64,000 bases of DNA, taken from contig NC_088305.1 in the NCBI RefSeq assembly GCF_032854445.1, forward strand, positions 23,655,400-23,719,399, written 5' to 3'. Position 1 is the first letter of the stretch. Each line of letters opens with the position of its first letter. Position numbers and translations under genes: made by a program. A model generated the notes under the pieces. That model worked only from the letters and a program-made list of their open reading frames with translations, had not been told where the DNA came from and did not search any database. The stretch comes from Liolophura sinensis. Its lineage: Eukaryota > Mollusca > Polyplacophora > Chitonida > Chitonidae. Positions 32,877-40,900 of this stretch are shown piece by piece.

Positions 32877-34032
32877 CAGGAGAAAATGGTATGTGAAAAT
32901 ATTTTTGTATGGTGGGTATTTGGGATTTATCGTCGTTGCATAATAATGTTGTAAATAAGGATGCGATGCATGTCAAATAAATTTATTTGAATGTAAATTT
33001 GTTGTTTATGTCCAAACATATGCATTTGATCTTTTTTTTTTTTGATTGGTGTTTTACGCCGTACTCAAGAATATTTCACTTATACGACGGCGGCCAGCAT
33101 TATGGTGGGTGGAAACCGGGGGAAACCCACGACCATCCGCAGGTTGCTGGCAGACCTTCCCACTTAAGGCCGGAGAGGAAGCCAGCATGAGCTGGACTTG
33201 AACTCACAGGGACCGCATTGGTGAGAGGCTCCTGGGTCATTACACTGCTCTAGCGCGCTAACCGACTGAGCCACGGAGGCCCCCCATTTGATCTTAATTA
33301 TGATCATATTTTATAAATATATTAAGAATATAAATATGATCAAAGTTCAGGTTGAAAAAAAACCAACTGTAGTGCACTTATATTTATTAAACATGTGTTA
33401 CATCCTCATTTTAAAGTGTTATTACACAACAACTGTATATACCAAAAGGTGGTCCCAAATACCCACCATACAAAATATATATTCACGTGTCATTTTCTCT
33501 TTAAAGAATAATCAATTGAAAATATTGAAGATCATATTCACGACTAATATTCCAAACTCTTCCATCTGAACTTAATGTTTATGTTTTCTCCGCGTTTAAG
33601 ACTTTAAATTAAGAAACATTGGTACAACTGTATCTCCCTTGATGCTTTATTACATGGTGTTAGTGTAAGACAGGTACTGGCTATCCTGGTGTCAGTATAA
33701 CGTGACGGGACTGGTTGCAATGGATGTCTTCTGCAAGCTGTACCTGTGATAGAGCCATATACAGTGTCCACATTGGTGCATGTGGTAGTGGTGTTGCACC
33801 AATGTTGTTAAAGGAAAAGACCTCTGAATATCGAATTATTACCTATAGCTTATCCATTAAATACTATATCCAATATCTTTTCTCACTAATGATTCAAACC
33901 AATATTTTACACTTTGTTTACAGGTTTGAGTTTGGCTTTGATGAGGCTCACGAAGACAAGGTTTTGCTACAGCCTCTAGGAACATTAAAATCCAAACATG
34001 GGATAAAAGTCCGAGTGACCCCATGCAAGTAG
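13886..34032 (+). CDS. CYP4: cytochrome P450 family 4 (CYP4F/CYP4V-like), complete 12-exon gene
   Basis: Microsomal P450 monooxygenase; family 4 enzymes typically hydroxylate fatty acids or eicosanoids at the omega end with NADPH-P450 reductase. Exons: 13886-14050, 15165-15363, 15738-15865, 16587-16717, 19877-19933, 20877-21000, 26489-26624, 28411-28534, 29855-30050, 31488-31570, 32460-32525, 33924-34032. All introns are GT-AG, all phases agree, and the CDS is 1518 nt, giving 505 residues, the usual family length. Features: N-terminal membrane anchor (residues 4-30), C-helix WxxxR at 133-137, I-helix FEGHDTT at 312-318, ExxR at 370-373, PARF at 424-427 and heme loop FSAGPRNCIG at 443-452 with ligand Cys450. 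Glu313 is the residue that in family 4 can bind heme covalently. The start is chosen because it directly precedes the anchor and has A at -3; in-frame upstream Mets lead only into poly-Phe sequence. Substrate cannot be told from sequence. Confidence 0.96.
14051..14770 (+). repeat. intron-1 minisatellite built from the exon-1 splice donor
   Basis: Imperfect units of about 60-70 bp alternate TGTGTACCACAGGTAGGTTA and GTGCCACAGGTGGTAAATGT. The first unit is the exon-1 end itself (TACCACAG followed by GTAGGT). Donor-like copies recur at about 14227, 14296, 14363 and 14503. A second 120-bp duplication (GGTGGGTTTAATTGTAAAGA) covers 14595-14770. Confidence 0.9.
14945..15158 (+). mobile_element. tRNA-derived SINE, diverged
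   Basis: Head (CCTCCATAGCTGAGGTGGTTAG), GACCTGGGAGCCTCTCACCA, shortened body, tail TATTCTTGAGTACAG. It ends just upstream of the CYP4 exon-2 acceptor. Confidence 0.8.
15165..15363 (+). CDS. CYP4: CYP4 exon 2
   Basis: 199 nt, acceptor TATCCCCTAG, donor GTTAGT, ends in phase 1. Residues 56-122 cover the A-B region ([23 protein letters not shown]). Confidence 0.93.
15738..15865 (+). CDS. CYP4: CYP4 exon 3
   Basis: 128 nt, acceptor TTATTTCATAG, donor GTATGT, phases 1 to 0. It encodes [19 protein letters not shown] and [15 protein letters not shown], the C-helix heme-contact segment and one of the most conserved CYP4 stretches. Confidence 0.96.
16108..16382 (+). mobile_element. tRNA-derived SINE, near full length
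   Basis: Complete head (GGGGCCTCCGTTGCTCAGTT), B box GAGTTCAAGTCC, body, and tail CACCAATCAAATAAATAAAT. In CYP4 intron 3, same strand as the gene. Confidence 0.95.
16587..16717 (+). CDS. CYP4: CYP4 exon 4
   Basis: 131 nt, acceptor TTCTTTTCAG, donor GTGGGT, ends in phase 2. It encodes the D-E region ([20 protein letters not shown]). Confidence 0.93.
16940..17055 (+). mobile_element. SINE 3' fragment
   Basis: Carries GAGCTCTGCCCGCTTTCTGC, GGCCGCCGTCATATAAGTG and a short A-rich tail. In CYP4 intron 4. Confidence 0.75.
17056..18108. other. CYP4 intron 4, nothing recognised
   Basis: AT-rich intronic DNA; the one 68-codon plus-strand open frame lacks any family resemblance. Confidence 0.4.
18109..18430 (+). 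mobile_element. SINE, CACTCACT-tail family
   Basis: Head GACCGGCTCCGATAACACAG with A-box CACAGTTGGTAGAGC and B-box-like GGGTCAATCC. The body parallels the element at 2355. The tail is shortened to CACTCACTCACTC. Confidence 0.9.
18813..18931. repeat. nested inverted repeat
   Basis: AATAGCAAAATGTA near 18814 pairs with TACATTTTGCTATT near 18917. Inside, ATCAGTGAA pairs with TTCACTGAT. A fold-back relic or an accidental AT-rich structure. Confidence 0.5.
19258..19385. repeat. perfect 28-bp inverted repeat, 72-nt loop
   Basis: 19258-19285 (GTGAAGGTTGAATACCATAA...) is the exact reverse complement of 19358-19385. The loop contains CACTCGACGCTTCGCGGCTCC. No flanking duplication was established. 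Confidence 0.9.
19610..19830 (-). repeat. inverted copy of the exon-6 junction minisatellite
   Basis: Nearly four units of about 58 bp containing TTAACTCACCAGA and GTCTCTACTA. The reverse complement reads CAAGAG...TCTGGTGAGTTAAT and matches the units starting at the exon-6 donor (21000 onward). It lies in intron 4, just before exon 5. Confidence 0.85.
19877..19933 (+). CDS. CYP4: CYP4 exon 5 (57 nt)
   Basis: Acceptor CTGTTTTCAG, donor GTAAGT, phase 2 to 2. It encodes [18 protein letters not shown]. Its 3' end (TTCAGT) and donor are repeated in the intron that follows. Confidence 0.9.
19926..20370 (+). repeat. 38-bp intron-5 minisatellite seeded by the exon-5 donor
   Basis: About 11-12 copies of a 38-bp unit starting CTCAGTGTAAAGTACACATA. 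The first unit is the exon-5 end itself (TTCAGT then GTAAGTACACATACC). Later units carry an extra A (GTAAAGT), which weakens the donor. Confidence 0.93.
20371..20876. other. CYP4 intron 5 remainder, nothing recognised
   Basis: AT-rich sequence between the minisatellite and the exon-6 acceptor; no repeat or exon seen. Confidence 0.4.
20877..21000 (+). CDS. CYP4: CYP4 exon 6
   Basis: 124 nt, acceptor CCTCTATACAG, donor GTAAGT, phase 2 to 0. It encodes [20 protein letters not shown] and VIKARQESL, the F-G region. Its 3' end (AAGAGAGTCTG) plus donor seeds the repeats downstream. Confidence 0.92.
20989..21861 (+). repeat. intron-6 minisatellite seeded by the exon-6 donor
   Basis: Irregular units of 50-130 bp with AGTCTGGTGAGTAAATATGA, GACAAGTCAATGGTGAGTAT and TTGACTCTGAGTGAGA. 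The founder unit is the exon end AAGAGAGTCTG with GTAAGTTAATATG. Most units keep a consensus GTGAGT donor. A SINE interrupts it at 21331-21482. Confidence 0.9.
21331..21482 (-). mobile_element. SINE 3' half, reverse, inside the minisatellite
   Basis: TATTTGATTGGTGTTTTACG, CACTTATACGACGGCAGCC, CATTATGGTGGGAGGAAAC and CTTCCCACGTA are present; the head is missing. Confidence 0.9.
21862..25953. repeat. 82-bp satellite array, about 50 copies
   Basis: A homogeneous 4.1-kb array in CYP4 intron 6, unit core GTGACACTGTACATATAGTCC then GAATAGACAGGCTCCTCAGG. Most units are 82 bp; some lack one G (CCAGGTCACC) and are 81 bp, which opens short in-frame stretches on the minus strand. Diagnostic variants (ATGGGC/ACAGGC, CCGTACC/CCATATC, TACTAG/TGCTAG) recur in blocks, suggesting expansion by multi-unit duplication. 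Confidence 0.97.
26060..26308 (-). mobile_element. tRNA-derived SINE, reverse, diverged
   Basis: Tail TATTTATTTGTTTGACTGGTG, middle GTGGCAGCCAGCATTATAGTG, GAGCTGGACTTGAACTCACA, head CTAAGCCACGGAAGTCC. Follows the 82-bp array in intron 6. Confidence 0.88.
26489..26624 (+). CDS. CYP4: CYP4 exon 7
   Basis: 136 nt, acceptor TTTGTTGCGCAG, donor GTTTGG, ends in phase 1. It encodes [16 protein letters not shown] and [12 protein letters not shown], ending within the I-helix just before GHDTT. Confidence 0.95.
26702..26920 (+). mobile_element. tRNA-derived SINE, diverged
   Basis: Head GGGGCCTCTGTGGCTGAGGG, AATCCTCTCGCCAATGCAG, CCACCGTAATGCTGGCTGCC; tail degraded. In intron 7, 77 bp after the exon-7 donor. 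Confidence 0.88.
27355..27715 (+). mobile_element. SINE with GTAATATTTAGAGTCGGGAG head
   Basis: tRNA-like head with B-box-like GGATCAAACATGG, a body also seen reversed at 7335-7640, and the tail ATATGACTGAGAAGTTG...AAATCCCAAGCATGC related to the element at 2355. Confidence 0.8.
27716..28410. other. CYP4 intron 7 remainder, nothing recognised
   Basis: No exon or known repeat supported between the SINE and the exon-8 acceptor. Confidence 0.4.
28411..28534 (+). CDS. CYP4: CYP4 exon 8
   Basis: 124 nt, acceptor CATATTTTAG, donor GTGAGT, phase 1 to 2. It encodes the oxygen-activation motif GHDTT and [19 protein letters not shown]. Its end (GTTAGAGTG) plus donor is repeated in intron 8. Confidence 0.95.
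28524..29515 (+). repeat. intron-8 minisatellite seeded by the exon-8 donor
   Basis: Around 20 imperfect units (about 45-60 bp) with GTTAGGATGGTGAGTCAGTG then GTAATACAGTGTAACAGGGA. The founder is the exon-8 end GTTAGAGTG with GTGAGTATATGGTAACA. Nearly every unit retains a consensus GGTGAGT donor. Confidence 0.93.
29516..29854. other. CYP4 intron 8 end, nothing recognised
   Basis: Single-copy intronic sequence leading to the exon-9 acceptor. Confidence 0.4.
29855..30050 (+). CDS. CYP4: CYP4 exon 9
   Basis: 196 nt, acceptor GTATATTTTAAG, donor GTAGAA, phase 2 to 0. It carries the K-helix ExxR ([12 protein letters not shown]) and [13 protein letters not shown]. Confidence 0.95.
30190..31275 (+). 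repeat. GT-rich degenerate minisatellite in intron 9
   Basis: Runs of imperfect 15-30-bp words such as GTGCTAGTGGTGAGCTGTTG and GTATGCTGTTGGTGTGCTAG. Not derived from the exon-9 end, but rich in GGTGAGC donor-like words. Confidence 0.9.
31488..31570 (+). CDS. CYP4: CYP4 exon 10
   Basis: 83 nt, acceptor CTATTGTTCAG, donor GTAAAT, ends in phase 2. It encodes the meander ([11 protein letters not shown]) and the first half of the heme loop (FIPFSAGPR). Confidence 0.96.
31590..32345. repeat. 31-bp minisatellite in intron 10, about 22 copies
   Basis: Unit ACACCATGTATCTCCACACT plus ATGCTGTGCTG; the array starts 20 bases after the exon-10 donor. It is broken at about 32072-32160 by a segment resembling the repeat at 34330-34480. 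Confidence 0.95.
32460..32525 (+). CDS. CYP4: CYP4 exon 11
   Basis: 66 nt, acceptor ACTCATTGCAG, donor GTAAGG, phase 2 to 2. It encodes [20 protein letters not shown]; its Cys is the heme ligand (residue 450). Confidence 0.96.
32837..32878. repeat. poly-T tract
   Basis: A run of about 40 T in CYP4 intron 11, abutting one arm of the inverted repeat at 32880-32925. Confidence 0.95.
32880..33505. repeat. inverted repeat flanking a SINE in intron 11
   Basis: 32880-32925 (with TTTTGTATGGTGGGTATTTG) is inverted at about 33452-33505 (CAAATACCCACCATACAAAA); weaker similarity continues beyond. Between the arms sit a SINE and AT-rich DNA. Confidence 0.8.
33030..33284 (-). mobile_element. tRNA-derived SINE, full length, reverse
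   Basis: T-run, GATTGGTGTTTTACGCCGTA, complete body, and head ending CGACTGAGCCACGGAGGCCC. Close to the copies at 49436 and 62236, so fairly young. Confidence 0.96.
33924..34032 (+). CDS. CYP4: CYP4 exon 12 (canonical terminal exon)
   Basis: 109 nt, acceptor TTTGTTTACAG, stop TAG at 34030-34032. It encodes [20 protein letters not shown] and a tail ending VRVTPCK. A paralogous exon of identical length and phase lies at 55097. Confidence 0.95.
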
Positions 34033-36320
34033 AGGTGGGCCATCACTAAAATATGGTTGACCAGCCCTAAGCTTTTATTGGGATCCTGTTACAAGTTCTT
34101 ATTATTTTTCTGTTCATGTTATTTTCTTTAAAATCCCTCCATTTTTCATAACCATCCATATTTTATTCTTGCAAGATGAGATGATTTTTATAGATAATTA
34201 AGGGGAGAAAAAAGGAATTTTATTTTTAAGGATACATGTACACTTATATATGTATTTTGTGCATGCTATACTTTTTAGCCTTCGTATGTTATACCCTGAG
34301 CGTCGCGATCGTGGCCCGGCGCGGCCACTAACAGCAATGTGAAACAAAATGTTAGAGGAGGTATCATAAAAAGTACAGCTGGTATTGAGAACAGGGTTTG
34401 AACACCTGTAGAGCACAATAGCATGAGGGGGATATTCCATCGTTGATTCAGTGTACATATTAAATACTGTAAATTACTGACTTCCTGACTTGTGTATGAG
34501 AATTAATGTTAAACAAAATGTTAGTGGTGGTATCTCAAAAAGTACAGCAGGTATGGACCTGAAGTTTAACGTGGATCTAAAACACAATGGGTATGTTCTA
34601 TCACTGATAGTCTCTGTGCATATTAGTTGCCGTAAATTACCCAATTCATAATTTCAGTACTTTCTGTATTCCCTTATCCTTAAAAGGTGCACTAGAGGCA
34701 TGCGTGTGGTACATCTGAGGAGTACCAATGGGCTGTAGAATGCCTGAACTTAAATATACTTTAGGTGTGTGTGAGGTGTACTCAAGGTGTATCTGAGTTA
34801 CTGCCAATTATGCAAATTAGCACCTCAGTGGAGGTGTACCCTGTAAATATTAGGTAAAAAATATGTCTGAGGTGTATCAGAGGTACAGCTGAGGTATATG
34901 CTTGTAGGCAAGGTGGATGTACACTCTTTTCACTTTTATTTTGATAGAAACAAAGCTCAAAACACTTAAATATTGGTTGTATAAATTATGGATGAATTTA
35001 AGTAAGTTTGCAAGGGCATGGTGTTCCTTGTTTACAGTATCTGTGTATCTCAAGTGATTTACAACAACAGAAGTCATATACGTTTACATCAGGCTTTCAA
35101 GCTGCTTGATCAAAATTTAGTGTACTCCTGTTTAGAACTGTTCATTTGCCCAAACATGTTACAAATTCTGTCCAAGGAACCATAAATCAGTGCATAATTG
35201 CATTGTTTTCCCACAGCCTGGAATATATATGCGCATTATTCAGGGCAGCCATCTTGGAATAATCAGGGCCAAATATATCTGTGCTGTGTGATTGGTCAGT
35301 ATTGTGCACACTGAATGGCAAGTCCATATAGGGTGAAACAAAGGCTTATATTTATTTAGTAAACATTTTTGGGTTTTTTCAGGTACATTGTATCATATTC
35401 ACAAACTGCTCAAAACTGTCAGTGTTTCTAAGGTGCACCTGAGACCCAGAAACACGATGTCATATCACTCGTACCTCACGCACACACATGGTTAAAAGGC
35501 AAAATAAGATTTGGGTGATGTCAGCAGAAACAGTCGCATTGTCAGGTTGTAGAAATAACTTGTGTCTGATTGGTAAAACTTGGTAACATAATGGCACTTT
35601 CAGTTTTCACAATCTGTCACTTTTTCTTCCCGTGAAATGCGATTTCTCGGTTATGCAAATCTTGAAAATACAAAAATGGGACATTTTTGAGACGCACATA
35701 TACATTTGGTGACGATTCCACAGAAGCATTTCTGACTCAAGTCAAAATTTAATTTTTGGTAGTGGAAGTTAAAATTTGGACACATTTGTCTTAAGATAAT
35801 ATTGATGAGATGAACACAATTTTATTTACTAAAGCCGAAAAATGAGTTTTAATATCTCATTTCAAATTCAGAAATGAAGTCAAAAATGCCTTTGAGGAAT
35901 TTGGCTTCTGGTCTAGTGTTGTCGTTTAAGTTTGTACACTGCTTCAGTTTGTGTACAGAACAGCTGGATCTTACCCATACATGGATGTAAGCCTTGACAT
36001 TTTGTGGTATAACTTGTAATTTTGCCTATATATATATAATTTACTTTAGTCTGAATAATTATTCTGTGAGGATTTTATATCAGATAATTGCTTGAGACAT
36101 ATTTTGAAACGTATTACCGGTTCTGAAATTTTGAGTTTTGCAACTAATCTCAGGGGGAAATTATGCAATGCGTAGTTTTGTTTAATATGATGACCAGCTA
36201 TTGTTAAATAGGGTTAATTTGCTCAAATTTTAAGATGTATAACTTGTAATGTATTATTAGTTAGATAATTAGTGTATTTTGCAATGCAATTAATGATATA
36301 CATTTAAAAATATTACTTTA
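34033..36320. other. CYP4 3' flank with a ~170-bp duplication
   Basis: Contains the presumed 3' UTR, though no clear AATAAA was located near the stop. Related segments at 34330-34480 and 34503-34660 share ACAAAATGTTAG.GG.GGTAT and CATATTA...TGCCGTAAATTAC-type ends. GAGGTGTA-like words recur at 34690-34900. The rest is AT-rich with no exon found. Confidence 0.55.
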
Positions 36321-36329
36321 TACTGTAAG

Positions 36330-36837
36330 CCACATATCAAGTGGGCATAAAAAATGGACCTTACTTTTGACACTCAGTATCTCCGAAACCCTCAAAAGCC
36401 ATTATATCCTAAGTATACAGACCACATTTCAATTTCATCTTTTAAGATTTCTGTTCATGGGACCAAAAAAACCATCTTGATTCAGCAAAACTTGTGCCTA
36501 TCTAGCAGAAGGGTTTCTCTGACACTAGAGCCAGACAATTTTTCCAGATGACACTTTCTGACACGTGTCAAACAGGTGCAGCGCACGCTCTACTCCTGAC
36601 ACCTGTAAGGTGATGCAATGTGGGTCACCAGAACGTGCGTTTTTGAGGCTATGTTTTCATTTTAACCCTTTCTACACACTACACAAGCTGTGACCTTGAA
36701 AATGGGTCATTATATTAACAAAATCATGCCATTTGAATGACTAAAGTTTGAAAGGGTTTGGATAAAGGATAATGGAGCAATGCAGCATCAAAGTACGGCT
36801 CATTTTTATGCCCACCCGATATAACATTATTTTAACT
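36330..36837. mobile_element. putative TIR element (MITE-like), ~500 bp
   Basis: About 30-bp imperfect inverted ends: left ATATCAAGTGGGCATAAAAA at 36335, right (reverse complement) ATATCGGGTGGGCATAAAAA ending at about 36832. The interior has no transposase frame, so it would be non-autonomous. A target-site duplication was not resolved. Confidence 0.6.
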
Positions 36838-37135
36838 CCTTATACACTTTTTTTTTGGCTATTCGTTGTAACAGTATTTGAAGGTAATGCAAACAAGTAA
36901 TCATGTATCATGCTTACATGTAGCTGTTTTGTCCACCACGCTTAAGTTGTACTTGCATCTGTTATTATCGGTGTATACATGTACTTACACTTATACCATA
37001 GATGGCTTTATATATACAATAAAGGAAATTTATCATTTAATTCCCAGTTTATTGGTCTCCAGATCAGCAAATCAGATGTCAAGTGATAATTTACAAGACA
37101 CAGACTGGCTTCAGAAGAGTCCTTTTTAAAGAGCA

Positions 37136-37376
37136 GATGCCTCCGTGGCTCAGTTGGTTAGCGTGCTAGCGCAACGTAGTGGCCCAGGAGCCTTCCACCC
37201 ATGCGGTCGCTGTGAGTTCCAGCCCATGCTGGCTTCCTCTCCGGCCATATGTGAGAAAGTCTCCAGCAATCTACGGAGCGCGGTTTCCTAAGAGGAACCA
37301 TAATGCTGGCCGCCGTCGTATAAGTGAAATATTCTTGAGTACGGCGTAAAACACCAATCAAATAAATAAATAAATA
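37136..37376 (+). mobile_element. tRNA-derived SINE with short body deletions
   Basis: Head GCCTCCGTGGCTCAGTTGGT, CGGTCGCTGTGAGTTCCAGC, CATAATGCTGGCCGCCGTCG, tail AATCAAATAAATAAATAAAT. Confidence 0.93.
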
Positions 37377-37507
37377 GGTGTAGGTTTGCGTCATAACATT
37401 GTTATATTGAATGGGTAAAGTGCACATTCGCCGATGGCGCAAATGCCAGTTGGCGGCGTTTGTTACAGATACAAACATGACGAACACGTAATGCAGCTGA
37501 CAGCTTC

Positions 37508-37860
37508 GAGGGGCGTAATGGTTAGAGCGTCCGCTTCAAAGTCGGGAGTCCTGGGATCAAACGTGGTCAGGTCATACCTTTGACTATGTTAGTCGTATAG
37601 CATAGTGACTAAAACCAGAGCAGCGACGGCAGTGTGACCGATGAAATATGGCCCCTTGTCGGTTTACCTCTGCGAGGGTTTTATTCTAACTGCTGGTGTA
37701 AATGCATAAATCGTAGCAACTTCCACGCTCCCCTAGCCCCATTGCGTCTGCACAATTAGGTAAAAAAAAAAAAAAAAAAAAAATGCAGTAATGTTCAATT
37801 GTTACTGAAAAATTGTTAAATATGACTCAACGCCCCAAGCATACTTATATACATGTACGC
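37508..37860 (+). mobile_element. SINE with GGGGCGTAATGGTTAGAGCG head
   Basis: A-box-like TAATGGTTAGAGCG, B-box-like GGGATCAAACG, and the tail GAAAAATTGTTAAATATGAC...CAACGCCCCAAGC shared with the element at 2355. A poly-A run sits at 37768-37783. Confidence 0.75.
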
Positions 37861-37944
37861 AGTACAAACACACACCCTATAGTACATCTGTGAATGCTTG
37901 GATTTTCGAAGCGGATGCTTAACAATTTTTCACTCAAATACATG

Positions 37945-40900
37945 TGTGCATTTCTTTCTTTATTGGTGTTTTACGCCGCACTCAATGCTGTTTCATTTAT
38001 CCGTCAGCATTACGGTGGGAGGAAATAAGCGGTGTATGAAATAGAACTAACTCTTAACACACTTTACCTAATGGGAAGAACATGTCGTTTGGTTAAACAG
38101 TGCTTAACCGGATAACACAGCTCCTTCATATATACACAGCCGATGATTACCGACGTTTACCGAACCTCGCCGCCGTGACGTTTCTAAGCATACCATGGAC
38201 ACATTACAATCCTAGAAACAAACGTTACGCGCGCACAGTCGATATCATGTAGAGTTTGGCTCTGGAAAGACGTCTATGGAGACAATTTTCTGGTGTATTA
38301 ATAATAATTTCAAGTAAACTTGCACGTAAGAGAAACTCCTAGCAGAGGTACTCAATCATACTTCAATTCTGGAGTGGGAATGTGTTTTGTGCCGAGCAAT
38401 GCCGACATGACGCGGCGTGACTGTGACGTCACAAACACAGCGTCACTACTTGTGCAGATCATTCTAGCGTTAAGTGATGCACTACACACACTGAGGCGAC
38501 TGATCACATGTGACAGGCGAGGTGTTTGATCTGGTTTTGTCAACGGTAGCCAGAATCACACCACCTGCTGACATTTTCACTGAAATTATCATGATGGCAT
38601 AGGACACGTTGATGATCAGTAAGGACAACAAACAATGAAAGATACCTTTTCAGAAAAAAAAATCTAGGAAATATGAGTTATCTACCTTTGTTGTCTTGTA
38701 CTGTTTATAGAAAGACAAAAATACTGGAAAATATGTTACGGTTTTGTGCCACTGATTTATTTATTTATCTCATCCACATGTTGTTTGTCTATATAGGTGT
38801 GTTTTGTCTACATACTTATGTTATAAACTAATGTATTCCTCTCGTACGCTGTTAGACAAGAGTGAGAAGTTGACACTTCTAGTCCGGCTATCATTATGTA
38901 GTCCAAATCACATAAACTTACAGAGGTTATGCACCGGAGATTTTTTGGCAAAACAATCCATATTCTCCAATTAAAAAAAAGTTTCTCTATTTACCATGCA
39001 AGGATAGTTAAAGTTTTTGCCTATTATTAATATCAGACTCGTATACCTGTACTATTTATAGCGTTAAATTGAGTTAAAAATTTGAATAACTTGTAATGGG
39101 AATCGTTTCAAAAACTTTACGAACTTGATTACCAGTATTGAACGGTAACACCTGTATAGGCGACTGCCCTATCAATGAATATCTACGGAAAATCGATGAC
39201 CTAAGAATAGGAAAAACGTTCAAAACCTTTATGGTGACATAAGCTAAGAAGAGTTGATGTAAAACACGTTCTACTGAGTCACTTCAGCTGAAAGGAACAC
39301 ACAAGATCAGATCGTCTTTTATGTTTGTCGGATTTTGGTCACAAGTCTCTTTCGACAGAATTTCAGTTATATCACAACAGTATCTTCCCGTATTAGGAGA
39401 TACTAGGCACGACACGGATTTTACCAAGTGTAACTGTACTGAGAGCTGACAGACAAGGACATGGCGTATCCTTTCATTGTGAGAACGCATCAGGGATCCA
39501 TCAACATTCTACGCCAACACTAAAGTCTTTAAAGTCACATGAGATTGACGTAGACTCTTTGCCAATTTGCAACATTATTCAAACAACCCTCACCCTCACC
39601 CCCAATCCAAAACCCACAAACACCACTATAACTTTAAGATTGAGTTCCTTTGTGTTTGGAAAACACTTATTAGATTTTAAATCCTCCATGTATGTATAGG
39701 CCTACAGCTTACAGGCGAATGAAACCATTTTTTTCTACATGATTGTCCATAGTGTTGGATGTTTTGGGATGACATAAAACAGTTTCTATGATTTACACCA
39801 ATTCTATATGTGCTACTTGTAGCTTTACAACTTCCTATCTTTTGATGTATCATTTTATTATATTTAATTCAAATATCTTTAGTCACGCAATCTTTTATTT
39901 TTCATGGTCTGACGTCAGTATAATTATAGACCTACATGTGCAATTAAATGAATCAATGAATGTTATAACTTACAACGCCACATCGACAGCAGGACAGCCC
40001 TATTATGACCAGAACTATTCAAATGGAAGAGGAGATATTTACAGTACAGTCTGTGTTGATATTTCTCAAATATACGATTGCATATCCATGTTGATCAAGA
40101 AGGAATTCACTTACTAGTATAGCGTGTCTTCATAATCGCATGAACACGCCAGTACCGCGTATGCGTTTTGCATTCAGGCAAGCACTTGACTGGTTAGGGT
40201 ACATTTGTAAATTTGCATTGAAACGTGTCACTGTTATACTTACACCATACACTTGGTGTTTATTAATTGGGTCGGTGTTTCACGCTCTACTCAAGAATAT
40301 TTCACTTACACAATAGGTGGGAGAAAATCGCTGGCAGAAACAAGGGGAAACTCACGACCATCCGCAGGTTGCTGCCACATTCCCATGTATGTAGACCGGA
40401 TAGGGCTTGAGTGTTCAATCCATGACTAAATTTTGTCCACATGAATCATTTCTCTCATCAAATGTGCAAGTGTTATAAACTGCTTATCATATCAAAGATA
40501 TTAAATAATAATGAGCATGCCTTATGTATACATAGAGTGTCCCCTTCATTCAATTAAATGAATATATGGTAAGACTGCAACAAGGCAACACTATTGTTAC
40601 GTATGGTTGGGTTTTCGACTCGTAAACTTTACAGTTTTTCACTGAAAAAGGTCTGTGCATTTATTTATTTCAATGGTGTTTTATCCCTCACTCAATAATG
40701 TTTCACTTATACGTCAGTATTACGGTGGGAGGAAATAAGCCGTTTACAAAATAGAACTAACTCTTAACACACTTTACCTAATGTGAACATGTCGTTTGGT
40801 TAAACAGTGCTTAATCTGATAACACATCTCCTTCATATCTGCACAGTCGATGATTACCGACATTTACCGAAGGTCGCTGCCGTGACGTTGCTAAGCATGC

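Noticed and set aside
39590-39605. CACCCT runs resembling telomere repeat
   Set aside because: The motif is CCCTCA rather than CCCTAA, is only two to four units long, and recurs because of the segmental duplication.
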